A stretch of DNA of 64,000 nt from Streptomyces sp. NBC_00433 (GTDB taxonomy: Bacteria > Actinomycetota > Actinomycetes > Streptomycetales > Streptomycetaceae): contig CP107926.1 of NCBI GenBank assembly GCA_036015235.1, positions 2,232,001-2,296,000 of the forward strand, given 5' to 3'. Position numbers and translations under genes: made by a program. The notes under the pieces are model-generated. The model did no database searches, had not been told where the DNA came from, and worked only from the letters and a program-made list of their open reading frames with translations. Below, piece after piece: positions 17,811-27,291 of this stretch (its first letter is position 1; each line of letters begins with the position of its first letter).

Positions 17811-18703
17811 GGAGCCGCTTCCAGTTCGTTGACGACCATCGCAACACCTACGAGGTGAAGCGGCTCTGCCAGGTCCTGGACGTGAACCGGTCCAGCTACT
17901 ACAAGTGGCTCGCCGGCGCCGAGGCCCGGGCCACCCGGCAGCGGGAGGACCGGGTCCTGGCCGAGGAGATCCGTCAGATCCACGGCGAGTCCGGCGGCGC
18001 CTACGGCTCCCCGCGAATCACGGCCGAGCTCCGCGAGAAAGGGCGGCGGGTCAACGAAAAGAGGATCGCCCGGGTCATGCGAACGTTCTCCATCACCGGC
18101 ATCCGCCTGCGCAGACGCGTGCGCACCACCGTCCCGGACCCGGCAGCCTCACCGGTCCCAGACCTGTTCCAGCGGGACTTCACCGCCACCGAGCCGGGTC
18201 GCAAATACATGGGCGACATCACGTATCTCCCGCTCGCAGGCGGGGAGTTCCTCTATCTCGCGACCGTGCTGGACTGCTTCAGCCGCAAGGTCGTCGGCTG
18301 GTCCATCGCCGACCACATGCGCACCGGCCTGGTCACCGACGCACTGCGGATGGCAGCCTCGACCCGCGGCCGCCTGGACGGCGCAGTGTTCCACTGCGAC
18401 CACGGAGCGCAATACGGATCCCGGGCCTACGCCGGCCTCTGCGACCAACTCGGGGTCACCCGCTCGATGGGCGCGATCGGCACCAGCGCCGACAACGCGG
18501 CCTGCGAAAGCTTCCACGCCTCCCTCAAACGCGAGACCCTCCAGGGCGCCACCGACTACGGCGACTCCGACACCTGCCGCAGAACCGTCTTCGCCTGGCT
18601 GACCCGCTACAACACCCGCCGCCGGCACTCCGCCAACGGCCACCTCAGCCCCAACGAATACGAACACCGACACCACACCGCTAAACTCACACTCGCCGCG
18701 TGA
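17807..18703 (+). CDS. IS3-family OrfB transposase, 298 aa
   Basis: Complete rve-type catalytic protein: HTH_21-like region (RSSYYKWLAG, GAYGSPRI), MGDITYLPLAGGEFLYLATV (Asp), FHCDHGAQYGSRAY (Asp) and NAACESFHASLKRE (Glu). Usual length for IS3 OrfB. It starts at GTG 17807 inside the OrfA stop. Intact and probably active. Confidence 0.95.
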   Translation: MRSRFQFVDDHRNTYEVKRLCQVLDVNRSSYYKWLAGAEARATRQREDRVLAEEIRQIHGESGGAYGSPRITAELREKGRRVNEKRIARVMRTFSITGIRLRRRVRTTVPDPAASPVPDLFQRDFTATEPGRKYMGDITYLPLAGGEFLYLATVLDCFSRKVVGWSIADHMRTGLVTDALRMAASTRGRLDGAVFHCDHGAQYGSRAYAGLCDQLGVTRSMGAIGTSADNAACESFHASLKRETLQGATDYGDSDTCRRTVFAWLTRYNTRRRHSANGHLSPNEYEHRHHTAKLTLAA

Positions 18704-18741
18704 TCAATAACCGCGTGCCCACCTTCACGGGGGAAGGCCCC

Positions 18742-18863
18742 CTGCCAGGTGCGGCGGCCTCCGCACTGCCGACCAGCGCCGGTGCCATCCCGACGACCAC
18801 ACCCGTCACGACAAGCGCCGCCAGTAACCTTCCGCCGCGTCTGTGCTTTCCCCCAACAACCAC
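18742..18863 (-). pseudogene. N-terminal fragment of a secreted-protein gene cut by IS3
   Basis: GTG 18863 follows GAGGGGGAG. It encodes a clear signal peptide (KHRRGGRLLAALVVTGVVVG, then APALVGSAEAAAPG) and is cut at the IS3 end. The upstream DNA is paralogous to that of the ChW-protein gene, so it was probably a second secreted gene in a duplicated unit. Confidence 0.6.
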
Positions 18864-19035
18864 GCGTTCTCCCCCTCGCGTCCACGAAAAATACCGCCAA
18901 AGCCATCAGTGCCTGCCGCCTCTGCGCCCCATGGCCCCGTTCCGCCCCCCATACGGACACCGCCGGCCTTTGGCAGCGCCGTACGCGTCGGGCTACCCCG
19001 TTCATCTGGCGGGTTCCGCCCGCCCCTCCCCCGGC

Positions 19036-19198
19036 CCCAGGAGCAGCCGCCCCTGAGCGCCGTCACCCCACCGATGCAGGCGGTTGCCTCGGCTGTAGTG
19101 AGGATGCGCCCGACGACCACGCCCCGTCATTGACGAAGCGTCTCGGCTTTGCGTCTCAGCGCCATCGGCACCCCGGCCGAAGGGTCAGTGAGCGCTGT
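19036..19198. repeat. Diverged direct repeat, right copy
   Basis: Partner of 17218-17391. Here the repeat continues into the intact AraC-family gene (its last codons at 19185-19205), which shows which copy is ancestral in layout. Confidence 0.8.
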
Positions 19199-20147
19199 GG
19201 CGGTAGTCGCGCGGTGTAGTGCCGTAGGCGGCACGGAAGCTGCGGGTGAAGGTCGTGTGGTCCTTGAAGCCGTAGCGGGCCGCGATGGTGTGGATGGTGA
19301 CGTCCGCCGTGGAAGTGCCGGCCAGTTCGCGGCGGGCGGCCTCCAGGCGCTCTGTGCGGATATAGGCGGCGACCGTCACGCCTTCGGCTTGGAACAGGCG
19401 GTGAAGGTGGCTGAGGGATATGAAATGCGCAGCGGCGACACTGCTCGGCGTCAGGTCCGCGTCCCACAGATTGCGCCGGATGAAGGCCTTCACCTCCAGC
19501 GCGAGATTGCGCGTGCGGGTCTCCGGAGGAAGAAGCTTCTCAGCATCCAGCGCCCGCGCGAACAGCGCAGTGACCAGGTCGGTGAGCACCTGCCCCAGCC
19601 GGAACGCCTCGGCCGGCGCATAACTGCTGGTGTCGCGGGCCGCCTGGGTGAGGAATTGCGCCAACAGGGCACCGACGCCGTCACGGCCGGACAGTGCCTG
19701 CCCGACGACCTGTTGCATCCGGCTCCACGGCAGGCCCAGCGACGTCCTAGGCACCTCGACGCCGATCATCTCGTGCTGCCCGGGGAGGCAGTGGATGACG
19801 TAGGGCACCGACGTGTGGTTGGTGTGGAAATCGGATGGGCCGAGGGCCGTCTCAGCCCGGTCCCACTGAGCCACGCCCTCCCCGCGCAGCACGAGCGTGA
19901 GGTGGCAGCTCTCCGGATCGGACTGCCTCACGAGCCTTGGGGGCCGGTGCCAGGTCACGTGCGGATAGGTGGCGGGCCACAACATGGCCTCACCAAGATT
20001 GAACTGGCGCAGCGTCGCACGGAAATCGTCGGCGAATTCGCTGGTCAGATTCACTGGTGCGTGCGTCTGACCCATGAGCTGCTGCCAGACATCGAACCGG
20101 TCGGCCACCGGTAAGTCCACAGTGCGGAAAACCTTCACGTCCACCAC
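19185..20147 (-). CDS. AraC-family transcriptional regulator, 320 aa
   Basis: N-terminal AraC_binding_2-like domain (~10-190; VDVKVFRTVDLPVADRFDVW) and C-terminal double HTH (~215-315; LSHLHRLFQAEGVTVAAYIR, IAARYGFKDHTTFTRSFRAA). Start taken at GTG 20147 because it aligns with MLDVKEF of the paralogue at 21230 and follows GGGGGTT. It faces the secreted-gene remnants downstream and may regulate them (inference). The effector is unknown. Confidence 0.88.
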   Translation of the reverse strand: MVDVKVFRTVDLPVADRFDVWQQLMGQTHAPVNLTSEFADDFRATLRQFNLGEAMLWPATYPHVTWHRPPRLVRQSDPESCHLTLVLRGEGVAQWDRAETALGPSDFHTNHTSVPYVIHCLPGQHEMIGVEVPRTSLGLPWSRMQQVVGQALSGRDGVGALLAQFLTQAARDTSSYAPAEAFRLGQVLTDLVTALFARALDAEKLLPPETRTRNLALEVKAFIRRNLWDADLTPSSVAAAHFISLSHLHRLFQAEGVTVAAYIRTERLEAARRELAGTSTADVTIHTIAARYGFKDHTTFTRSFRAAYGTTPRDYRHSAH

Positions 20148-21229
20148 TAAGATCAACCCCCACAACCCCGTGTGTAACACTCCCCCGGCCCACTCGCGTC
20201 GCGCCAGTGGACCCCACTACAAGACCTGTACACGGCGATGACTACTTCACAAGAGGAGGCTTTCGGCCGCCTGCAGAATCTCCTACGGGCAGGCACTGGC
20301 GCGAGATGCACTAAATGCAGCCACAACCTAAACCACCTCTCTCAACCGCGGGCACAGCGCACCGACCGCCCCAAGTGAAGCTTCGACGTGACCATGAAAT
20401 GTACGCATCATTTTTGGGGAGCGACATCCCTTTGAGGTGGATCTGAGGTCTCAGCAGACCGTTTCAGGCCATCTACGTTGACCTGAAACGGAATGGATCC
20501 CCCCGGAACATTGAGTGTGGCCAGGTACGTGTTTTCGGACGTGCACCCTGACCAGGGGGCGAGAGCGGATCAACGCCGGTCTCGCACGGGGTGCGATCAC
20601 TCGCGCCTGTGACGGGCGACGCCTCCGATCAACCGTCCGGCGTATGGCGGTCGTAGCGGGTTGGACCTGATCCGAGGGTTGCTCCCGGCGTCCGGGATGG
20701 TTGCCGCCACACGGTCCTCCCATGTCTGGAAAGATTCCGTCATGCTGGCTGCCCCATCACTCGCGGACGGTCTGGCGCTCTCCTGGTGAACAGGCATCCG
20801 TACGGGACAACGAGAGTCGCCCGCAAAGCCGGTGCCCCGATCTTGGGATGCCGCCCAGCGATGTCCTGCTCCACCTCGGCGGCACGCACTGCGAGACTCG
20901 GATGAACCCCCACTGCTCGGCGATGCTCGTGTCGGTGAGCGCGCGGCGGCTGAACCAGTGCTTCCTCCTCGTGACGTCTCACATCGACCGGGCATTTCAC
21001 CTCTGGAAAAGCTCAAATCGCTGGACGCAGTACGGCGGCCCGTGGCATAGGGCGTTCTCAATGCGCGTGGATTCCATTTGCGCCATTCTTCCGCACATTT
21101 CAACTTACCTGCGAGCAGCGAGACTTCACAGGTGGGATCCTGCGGTGTGTGCGCTGCTCCTGGAGCAGTCGCGGTTCACTCCCATTGATCGCAAGGGATT
21201 TCCTACACGGATTGAGGGTGCAACCAGAA
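20148..21229. other. Intergenic stretch between divergent AraC paralogues
   Basis: About 1.1 kb with no convincing gene. Part of 20740-21010 has open frames in several directions but no recognisable product, and may be decayed coding DNA. The sequence is AT-richer near 20380-20430. A perfect hairpin lies at 20459-20491. Promoters of both regulators must lie at its ends. Confidence 0.5.
20459..20491. promoter_or_regulatory. Perfect 10-bp inverted repeat with 13-nt loop
   Basis: CCGTTTCAGG (20459-20468) and CCTGAAACGG (20482-20491). No T run follows. It could be a transcription terminator, a regulator site or an IS end remnant; the position between two AraC paralogues makes an operator possible but unproven. 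Confidence 0.4.
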
Positions 21230-22216
21230 ATGCTGGACGTGAAAGAGTTCAACAGCGTACATCTGCCCGTTGGTGACAGGTTTGATGCATTTCAGCAACT
21301 CCTGCGCCAGGCGCATGCACCGATCTACCTGACGAGCGACTTTGCGGCGGACTTCAAAGGCACGCTGCGGCAGTTCTACCTGGGCGATGTCGAGTTGTGG
21401 CAGGCAACATTCCCGCAGTTGACATTTCGTCGCACGCCTGGACTCGTGCGGCAGTCCGACCCGGAGCGTTGCAACCTCGCGCTCATTGTGCAGGGTGGAG
21501 GCCATGTCCGACGGGGTCGGACGGAGACGGTCCTCAAGCAGTATGACATTCACACGAATCATACGTCGGCGCCCTTTGATATCACCACTCGCCGTGGACC
21601 GGTCGGCATAATTGGCGTCGAGGTGCCCAGAGCGTCCCTGGGCCTTCGATGGGAACGATTGCAGCAGGTCGTCGGGCAGGGTATGTCCGGCCGAGAGGGC
21701 GTCGGCGCACTGTTGGCGCAATTCCTCACTCAGGTGGTCGGGGACACCGAACATTACGCGCCGGTCGAGGCACCGCGACTGGGCCAAGTCCTCACCGATC
21801 TGGTCACCACGCTGTTCGCACGGGCGCTGGACACTGAAGAGCACCTTCCTCCGGAGACCCGCACACGCAACCTTGCCTTGGAGGTGAAGGCCTTCGTCAG
21901 GCGCAACCTGACGAACGCCGACCTCTCCCCGAGCAGTATTGCGGCTGCGCACCAGATCTCCCGCAGCCACCTGCACCGCCTCTTCCAAGCCGAAGGTGTG
22001 ACGGTGGCCGCATACATTCGCACCCAGCGCCTGGAGGCGGCCCGCCGCGACCTGGCCGACCCCACCAGGGCAGCCGTTCCCCTCCACGCGATCGCCGCTC
22101 GCTACGGCTACAAAGACCACACCACCTTCACCCGCAACTTTCGCGCCGCCTTCGGTATCACCCCACGCGAATACCGCCAAGAGGCCGCACCACGGGGCCA
22201 TGACCCCGAACCCTAG
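21230..22216 (+). CDS. AraC-family transcriptional regulator, 328 aa (paralogue)
   Basis: Strongly similar along its whole length to the product of 19185-20147 (shared stretches include LARALD-like FARALD, LPPETRTRNLALEVKAF, SHLHRLFQAEGVTVAAYIRT). ATG 21230 follows GAGGG. N-terminal effector-type domain, C-terminal double HTH ending FRAAFGITPREYR. The two paralogues point away from each other. Its N-terminal region has diverged more (LKQYDIHTNHTSAPFDI), suggesting a different signal. Confidence 0.88.
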   Translation: MLDVKEFNSVHLPVGDRFDAFQQLLRQAHAPIYLTSDFAADFKGTLRQFYLGDVELWQATFPQLTFRRTPGLVRQSDPERCNLALIVQGGGHVRRGRTETVLKQYDIHTNHTSAPFDITTRRGPVGIIGVEVPRASLGLRWERLQQVVGQGMSGREGVGALLAQFLTQVVGDTEHYAPVEAPRLGQVLTDLVTTLFARALDTEEHLPPETRTRNLALEVKAFVRRNLTNADLSPSSIAAAHQISRSHLHRLFQAEGVTVAAYIRTQRLEAARRDLADPTRAAVPLHAIAARYGYKDHTTFTRNFRAAFGITPREYRQEAAPRGHDPEP

Positions 22217-22223
22217 GCGCGGG

Positions 22224-22309
22224 CTATACGTCTGTTGTCAGCGTATTTGGTGCTTTTGTGGTGGCTGTCTCGTAGGCGATCGGGCTGCGGTGTCCGAGGC
22301 GGGGCGCAA
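22224..22309 (-). pseudogene. C-terminal fragment of an IS3-type transposase
   Basis: The minus strand reads PRLGHRSPIAYETATTKAPN and ends at TAG 22226-22224, the classic C-terminus of IS3-type OrfB proteins. No catalytic part is present nearby. Confidence 0.65.
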
Positions 22310-22711
22310 ATGCTACCCGGGTTGAGATTTTGGAATGGAATCACCACTTCCACATCCGTGGCGCGCAGGCCGCCGACCATCGGCCGGACCTGCGTTGCGA
22401 GCCCGCAACTGCCCGCTCCCCGGAAAGGGGGTTCGCCGCGCTCGCGCAGCAGCTCAGGGGTGGCGGTACTCCTGCACGCGTAAGGCTTCTGGCATATTCC
22501 TATGGAATTACAGGCCGGTCGGGGGCGACTACTCGCAAGAGGAAAGGGTTGAGCAGACGCGTCGGCGCGCTGTTGGCGCCGACCTCCGCCGCCTTCGTCA
22601 CGCGGCCGGAGTTCGGCGCCAACGGGCTCCCGACATGCGCCTGTGCCCGCAGCCGACGACTGTCGGGCTCCCCTGCGACGGTCGTGGCTCGCGGCGGGCC
22701 GGCTTCCCGGT
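22310..22711. other. Stretch without a recognisable gene
   Basis: About 400 bp between the IS3 tail and an HTH remnant. Short open frames exist but none has coding bias, a ribosome binding site or a known motif. Confidence 0.4.
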
Positions 22712-22824
22712 TTACGGCGCGGTGTCGGTGAGCTCGTGCGGGGCGGTGCTGAGGACGGCCTTCACCCGTGCGATGGTCACTCCGGTGGCCTGTGCGATGT
22801 CTCGTGGGGAGGCCTGCCGAAGGT
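22712..22824 (-). pseudogene. C-terminal HTH-like remnant
   Basis: The minus strand encodes ASPRDIAQATGVTIARVKAV followed by LSTAPHELTDTAP and a stop at 22712. The helix-turn-helix look (RDIAQATGVTIARVK) is clear, but no start or upstream coding part can be joined to it. Likely a gene tail left by rearrangement. Confidence 0.35.
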
Positions 22825-22908
22825 CCGGGCCTACCGCGGTATTCAGGCAGTACTGGGCATCGCCATCCAGGCCCTGTCCAACTGGCTGTCCCCGCTCGGT
22901 GAAGCGGA

Positions 22909-25806
22909 TCAGTGGGCAGAGTGAAGCAGTTGGCGTACCTCGTGCTCCTCAGGGGATCCGAGTGCAGCAAAGACGTTCAAGGCTTCCTGCCAGCAGGTTC
23001 GGGCGCGCAGCGGTTGGTTCGTGCCCGCAAGCGCCTTTCCGAGTGCGGTGAGGGCATTGGCGATCCGCCATCCACCTCCCAAGTCTCGGAGGATGACGAG
23101 CGCCTGCTCGATGTACGAGGCCGCCAGCTGTATCCGTCCGGCCTTCATATGCACCTCACCGAACCGGTAGAGCGCCATGCCTTCCCAGAACTGCTGCCGG
23201 GTTTCGCGGAATATCTCCAGCGCCTGGGCCAGGCAGGTCAGTGCCTGGTCCAGGTGGCCTGCGGAGGTCAGTGCGATGCTCAGTGCGTACAAGACGTTGC
23301 CGAGCCGGAGACTGGTGCCCAGCTCCCGGTGAATGGCCAGGGCCTGCCGACACGTAGCGACCGCTGTGTCCGGGTCGCCCAGGTTCAGCTGTGCTCGTGA
23401 CAGATTGCAGAGTGCCGCTGACTCGCCGTGCCGGATGCCGTAGGTGCGGAACGCCTTCAGAGCGGTGGCCATGAACTCGGCGCCGTCCTGGTAGCGACGG
23501 TCCTTGTACGCCACCAGGCCTCGCACGTTGGTCGCGTGGCCGACGGCCAGAGGGTCCTTCGCGGCGAGTGCGGCAGTATGGGAGTGCTGGGCTTCTTCGT
23601 CGGATTCCGGAAACCGACTCTGCATATAAAGCAGTTCCGCGCACAGCAGCCTGGCGCGGGCTTCTGCCAGAGTGTCGCTGCGCTTCTGCGCAGCGCAGAC
23701 CAGAGCGCGTACCGCCTGCTCGTAGTGCCCTGCGAAGGCCCCGAGTTCAAGGTGCTCATGGATGACGAAGAGCAGGTCGACCGCTTGGCGTACCGTGTCA
23801 CGGTCGCTGTTGCCGGCGGCCTGGTGCGCGGCGCTGATCAGTCCCCGGGCCTCCGACAGCAACCATTCCAGGGCTTCTTCGCCAGTGGTGAAGGACAGCC
23901 CTGGACGGCTGGTGGGCGCCACGAAGGCCAGGACGCCGTCACCGGGGATTTCTAGTTCGAAGGCGTGGGCGGCCGAGGCCAGATAGAAGTCGAGCAGTCG
24001 GGATAGGGCCTGGCAGCGCGCCTCCGGGGTTTCGTCGTCTTCGGCGCGTTCGCGGGCGTACAGGCGCAGCAGGTCGTGGAAACGGTAGCGGGCAGGGGCG
24101 GCGGATTCGATGAGGCTGATGTCGACCAGGGATTCGAGGAGTTCTTCGGCGGCGCCGGGGCCCAGGTCCAGAACGGCCGCGGCGGCATCAAGGGAGCTGT
24201 CGGGGACGTCGGGCAGCGACAGCAGGCGGAAGGCGCGGGCCTGGGTGGGAGACACGTGGCCATAGCCGAGAGCGAAGGTCGCCTCCACCGCCAGATCGCC
24301 AGCGCGTAGCTCGTCCAGACGGCCGCGGTGGTCGGCGAGCTTGTCGGCCAGGACGGAGACGGTCCAGGCGCGGCGTGCGGCCAGGCGGGCGGCGGCGATC
24401 CGGATCGCCAGCGGCAGGAAACCGCAGGCGCCGACCACGTCCAGGGCGGCGCGGCGATCGGACCGTACCCGCTGCTCACCGACGATCTTAGTGAAGAGGA
24501 GCAGTGCCTCCTCCGGAGACATGACCTCCAGGTCGACCATGCGGGCGCCAGCCAGTCCCGTCATCCGCGCTCGGCTGGTCACGAGCGCCGCGCACCCGGG
24601 TGCTCCGGGCAGGAGCTGGCGGATCTGGGCGGCGTCGTAGGCGTTGTCCAGTAAGGCGAGGACGCGGCGGCCGTTCAGGGTGGAGCGGTACAGCGCGGCG
24701 CGTTCGGCGAGCGACTCGGGAATGGCCGCACTCGGTATGCCCAGCGCCCGCAGGAACGACGCGAGTACGGCCTCGGGATCGGCTGGCCGAGGGTCGGTGC
24801 CCTGCAGATCGACGTACAGCTGCCCGTCGGGGAAGTCCTGCCGCACCGCGTGCGCGACATACACCGCGAGCGTCGTCTTGCCCACGCCGCCGATCCCCAC
24901 CACCGCTGACAACACAACGGCATTGCCGTCCAGGGAAGCTTCGGCCAGCTGCTCGCCCAGCACCCGCCCCGCCTCTGCCCTGCCGGTGAAATCCGCGACG
25001 CTCGCCGGAAGCTGCGCCGGGATCACCGTCCGTAGCGCTGCCGGCCCGGTTGCACTCGGCGCAGCGAGTGCCGGGTCGGCCTTCAGGATGCTCTGGTGGA
25101 GGGCGCTGAGCTGTGCGGACGGGGTGATTCCGAGCTCGTCGGCGAGCCGGCGGCGGGTGCCGGCGTACGCGTCCAGAGCCTCGGCCTGCCGCCCGCTGCG
25201 GTACAGGGCGAGCATGATCTGGCCGGCCACGCGTTCGTCCCACGGGTACTGCGTTGCGCGAGCCGACAGGCTCGGGAGCAGTTCCGCGTGTCGGCCACAG
25301 CGCAACGCGCGGTCGGCGTGGTCGAGTTCAGCCGCCAGTCGTTCGTTGTCCAGGGTGACGCGTAGACCCGTCACCCACGGCGTGTCCAGACCGGACAGCG
25401 GCTCGCTCCGCCACAACGCCAAAGCCCGTTCGAACAGTTCGAAGGCCTGCTGATCGTTGCGCACGGCCCGAGCCTGGGTCACCAGGCGGCGGAATTGATG
25501 CAGGTCCACCGCCTGATCATCAACGGCAAGCACATAGCCGCCCGAGCGGCGATCCAGGAGGACATCGTCACCGGCAGCGCGCAGCGCTGCGCGAAGCCTG
25601 GACAGGTAGTTGTACACCGTCTCCCGCCCGCGTTTAGGACAGTGCTCGCCCCACACCCGGTCGAGCAATTGGTCCGTGGACACGAGGCGGTTGGCCTCCA
25701 CCAGCAGGACTCCCAGCACCGCGCGCTGTCTCGGATGCCCCAGATCGACCGGCACGCCGCCGACCTGAGCCTCGACACCGCTGAGTAATCGGAACCTGAC
25801 CGCCAT
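22909..25806 (-). CDS. AfsR/SARP-family regulator with NB-ARC and TPR domains, 965 aa
   Basis: Transcription activator of the type that controls specialised metabolism or development. ATG 25806 (MAVRFRLLSG) follows GGGGGTTGTG. Domains: OmpR-type winged helix ~5-95 (HPRQRAVLGVLLVEANRLVS), BTAD ~100-245, NB-ARC with P-loop GIGGVGKTTLA near 305 and LVTSRAR, then TPR repeats ~700-960 (IRHGESAALCNLSRAQLNLG). Full AfsR-like architecture. No biosynthetic cluster is visible next to it; the only close neighbour is the divergent secreted-protein gene at 26006, so its targets may lie elsewhere. Confidence 0.92.
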   Translation of the reverse strand: MAVRFRLLSGVEAQVGGVPVDLGHPRQRAVLGVLLVEANRLVSTDQLLDRVWGEHCPKRGRETVYNYLSRLRAALRAAGDDVLLDRRSGGYVLAVDDQAVDLHQFRRLVTQARAVRNDQQAFELFERALALWRSEPLSGLDTPWVTGLRVTLDNERLAAELDHADRALRCGRHAELLPSLSARATQYPWDERVAGQIMLALYRSGRQAEALDAYAGTRRRLADELGITPSAQLSALHQSILKADPALAAPSATGPAALRTVIPAQLPASVADFTGRAEAGRVLGEQLAEASLDGNAVVLSAVVGIGGVGKTTLAVYVAHAVRQDFPDGQLYVDLQGTDPRPADPEAVLASFLRALGIPSAAIPESLAERAALYRSTLNGRRVLALLDNAYDAAQIRQLLPGAPGCAALVTSRARMTGLAGARMVDLEVMSPEEALLLFTKIVGEQRVRSDRRAALDVVGACGFLPLAIRIAAARLAARRAWTVSVLADKLADHRGRLDELRAGDLAVEATFALGYGHVSPTQARAFRLLSLPDVPDSSLDAAAAVLDLGPGAAEELLESLVDISLIESAAPARYRFHDLLRLYARERAEDDETPEARCQALSRLLDFYLASAAHAFELEIPGDGVLAFVAPTSRPGLSFTTGEEALEWLLSEARGLISAAHQAAGNSDRDTVRQAVDLLFVIHEHLELGAFAGHYEQAVRALVCAAQKRSDTLAEARARLLCAELLYMQSRFPESDEEAQHSHTAALAAKDPLAVGHATNVRGLVAYKDRRYQDGAEFMATALKAFRTYGIRHGESAALCNLSRAQLNLGDPDTAVATCRQALAIHRELGTSLRLGNVLYALSIALTSAGHLDQALTCLAQALEIFRETRQQFWEGMALYRFGEVHMKAGRIQLAASYIEQALVILRDLGGGWRIANALTALGKALAGTNQPLRARTCWQEALNVFAALGSPEEHEVRQLLHSAH

Positions 25807-26005
25807 CACAACCCCCACCACAGTCGCTTGCACCCGGTATACCGCTTTGGCCTGCGAACGTTAGGTTCTTCACACGGTTTCCGCACGATCGGCCCCCCAC
25901 TGTGTTCCGCAGGGTCCGCGCGCGTTCCGCTCGACCACGTGGACCCCCGCACCCCCACGGCAACCCGGCCGGCAGGGGGCGAACAACTCCCAAGGAGACC
26001 GCAAA

Positions 26006-26479
26006 ATGACAATCCGTAACCGTTTCGCCGTGGCAGCGACCGCCGCCGCGCTCGCCGGCGGCCTGGCCGTGGCCACGCCCGTGGCCCACGCCGACAACGT
26101 CGCCGCCGTTCGACACACCGCCGCCGTCGCTACGGTGGTTCCGTCCACGGCCCACGCGAAGACGCACACCATCTGGCACGCAAAGTTCAAGCCTCGTCAC
26201 GCCACCTGGACCTCCGGAGCCTTCGGCGTCCGCAGGTACAACGTGACCGTCAAGTACCGGTGCTGGAACGGCGGCGATGGCACCAAGGCCAAGGCGAAGA
26301 TCGTCGAGTCCGACTACCCCTACCGCACCCTTGGCACCCACTCGTACTCCACCTGCAGTGGCCACACGTGGCACTTCAAGAGCACCAAGGTCAAGCCGAA
26401 TACGCCCTACAAGATCGTCATCACGCAGAACCACGGCCGTACCCACACTGAAGAGGTGTGGGTCCGACAGTCCTACTGA
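26006..26479 (+). CDS. Small secreted protein of unknown function, 157 aa
   Basis: ATG 26006 with a strong AAGGAGA ribosome binding site. Residues 1-30 are a signal peptide (MTIRNRFAVAATAAALAGGL ... AHA). The mature part is basic, rich in His, Lys and Tyr, with two Cys (CWNGG and TCSGH) likely to form a disulphide, and beta-rich (YNVTVKYRCW, KIVITQN). Divergent from the SARP gene with about 200 bp between them, which could place it under that regulator (inference). Confidence 0.8.
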   Translation: MTIRNRFAVAATAAALAGGLAVATPVAHADNVAAVRHTAAVATVVPSTAHAKTHTIWHAKFKPRHATWTSGAFGVRRYNVTVKYRCWNGGDGTKAKAKIVESDYPYRTLGTHSYSTCSGHTWHFKSTKVKPNTPYKIVITQNHGRTHTEEVWVRQSY

Positions 26480-26501
26480 ACGCCAGGAAGCTGGCGTGAA
26501 A

Positions 26502-26536
26502 GAGCTGGCCGGGCGCCGCGGTGCCCCGGCCAGCTC
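26502..26536 (+). terminator. Intrinsic terminator hairpin
   Basis: GAGCTGGCCGGG (26502-26513) pairs with CCCGGCCAGCTC (26525-26536) 22 bp after the secreted-protein stop. A strong 12-bp stem; no T run, as is common in this kind of genome. Confidence 0.8.
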
Positions 26537-26583
26537 GTCAGATCCACCGGGTTATAACAGCCAACCGCTCAAGCGAGTTCTTA

Positions 26584-27291
26584 GAGGGCGTTTGATGTGA
26601 CCGAGTTGCCACTTATATTCTAGTAGGTTCCTCGCCAGGTTGGCGTAGTCTCGTCCGTTATGCGCTTGGCGAGGTTGTCGATCGAAGCGAGGTGGATCAT
26701 GGCTTCGGAGCTGGCGGCGAGGGTCTCGTAGTCACGGGCAAGACGTCTGTGCGTCATGATCCAGCCGATACTCCGCTCCACCACCCACCGCCTTTTCAGG
26801 ACGTGAAATCCGCGCGTTCCTGGGTTTTTGTCGATGACTTCGACATCGACCCCGAGTTTCGCGCCGTGTTCGACGACGGCCTTCTTGAATCCGGTGTCGA
26901 CCCAGCTCTTAGTGATGGTTGGGTACGTGTTTTTCGCCTTGTCGAGGAGGCGTATTCCCAGGGCGTTTTCGGAGAGGCTGGCGGCGGTGACGGTCACGGC
27001 GAGGATCAGGCCGATCGTGTCGGTGAGGACGCCTCGCTTCCGGCCCACGATCTTCTTGGCGGCATCCGTTCCTTGGCTGGTCACGGGTACGTTGGTGGAG
27101 GTTTTGATGCTCTGGGTGTCGATGATGGAGGATGTCGGCTCGGGCTTCCGGCCTTCCTTCACGCGGGCCAGGGCGGTGAGGTCGTAATTGAGTTGGGCGA
27201 AGATCCCCTCGTCGCGCCAGGCGGCGTAGTAGAAGTAGACGGTGCCGTGGCCGGGGAAGTCATGGGGCCTGTACCGTCAGCGGTGTAAACC
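26584..27291 (-). mobile_element. Truncated IS5-family element (copy 3, different subtype)
   Basis: The left end GAGGGCGTTTGATGTGACC at 26584 resembles the TIRs of the other IS5 elements and is flanked by TTA (a TNA target). The right side is cut near 27280, next to the IS256 end at 27292. Confidence 0.7.
26620..27280 (-). pseudogene. IS5-family transposase lacking its N-terminus
   Basis: About 220 codons remain: TVYFYYAAWRDEG, IIDTQSIKTSTNV (Asp), GRKRGVLTDTIGLILAVTV and RRWVVERSIGWIMTHRRLAR. The first ~60 residues expected for the family are missing because of the junction at ~27280. Only moderately related to the two other IS5 transposases here. Confidence 0.82.

Larger units (their letters stand above)
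17394..18741 (+). mobile_element. IS3-family element, complete, about 1,348 bp
   Basis: Imperfect terminal inverted repeats: GGGTCCTCCCCCTGAGTGG at 17394 against GGGCCTTCCCCCGTGAAGG read inward from 18741. It holds orfA and orfB in a GTGA overlap. The left flank is the tail of an AraC-type gene and the right flank is a cut secreted-protein gene, with no target duplication. The element therefore sits on a deletion junction. Confidence 0.88.

Noticed and set aside
18806..19120. 104-codon minus-strand frame upstream of the cut secreted gene
   Set aside because: It lies in the duplicated intergenic repeat; the parallel frame upstream of the ChW gene diverges without keeping coding character.
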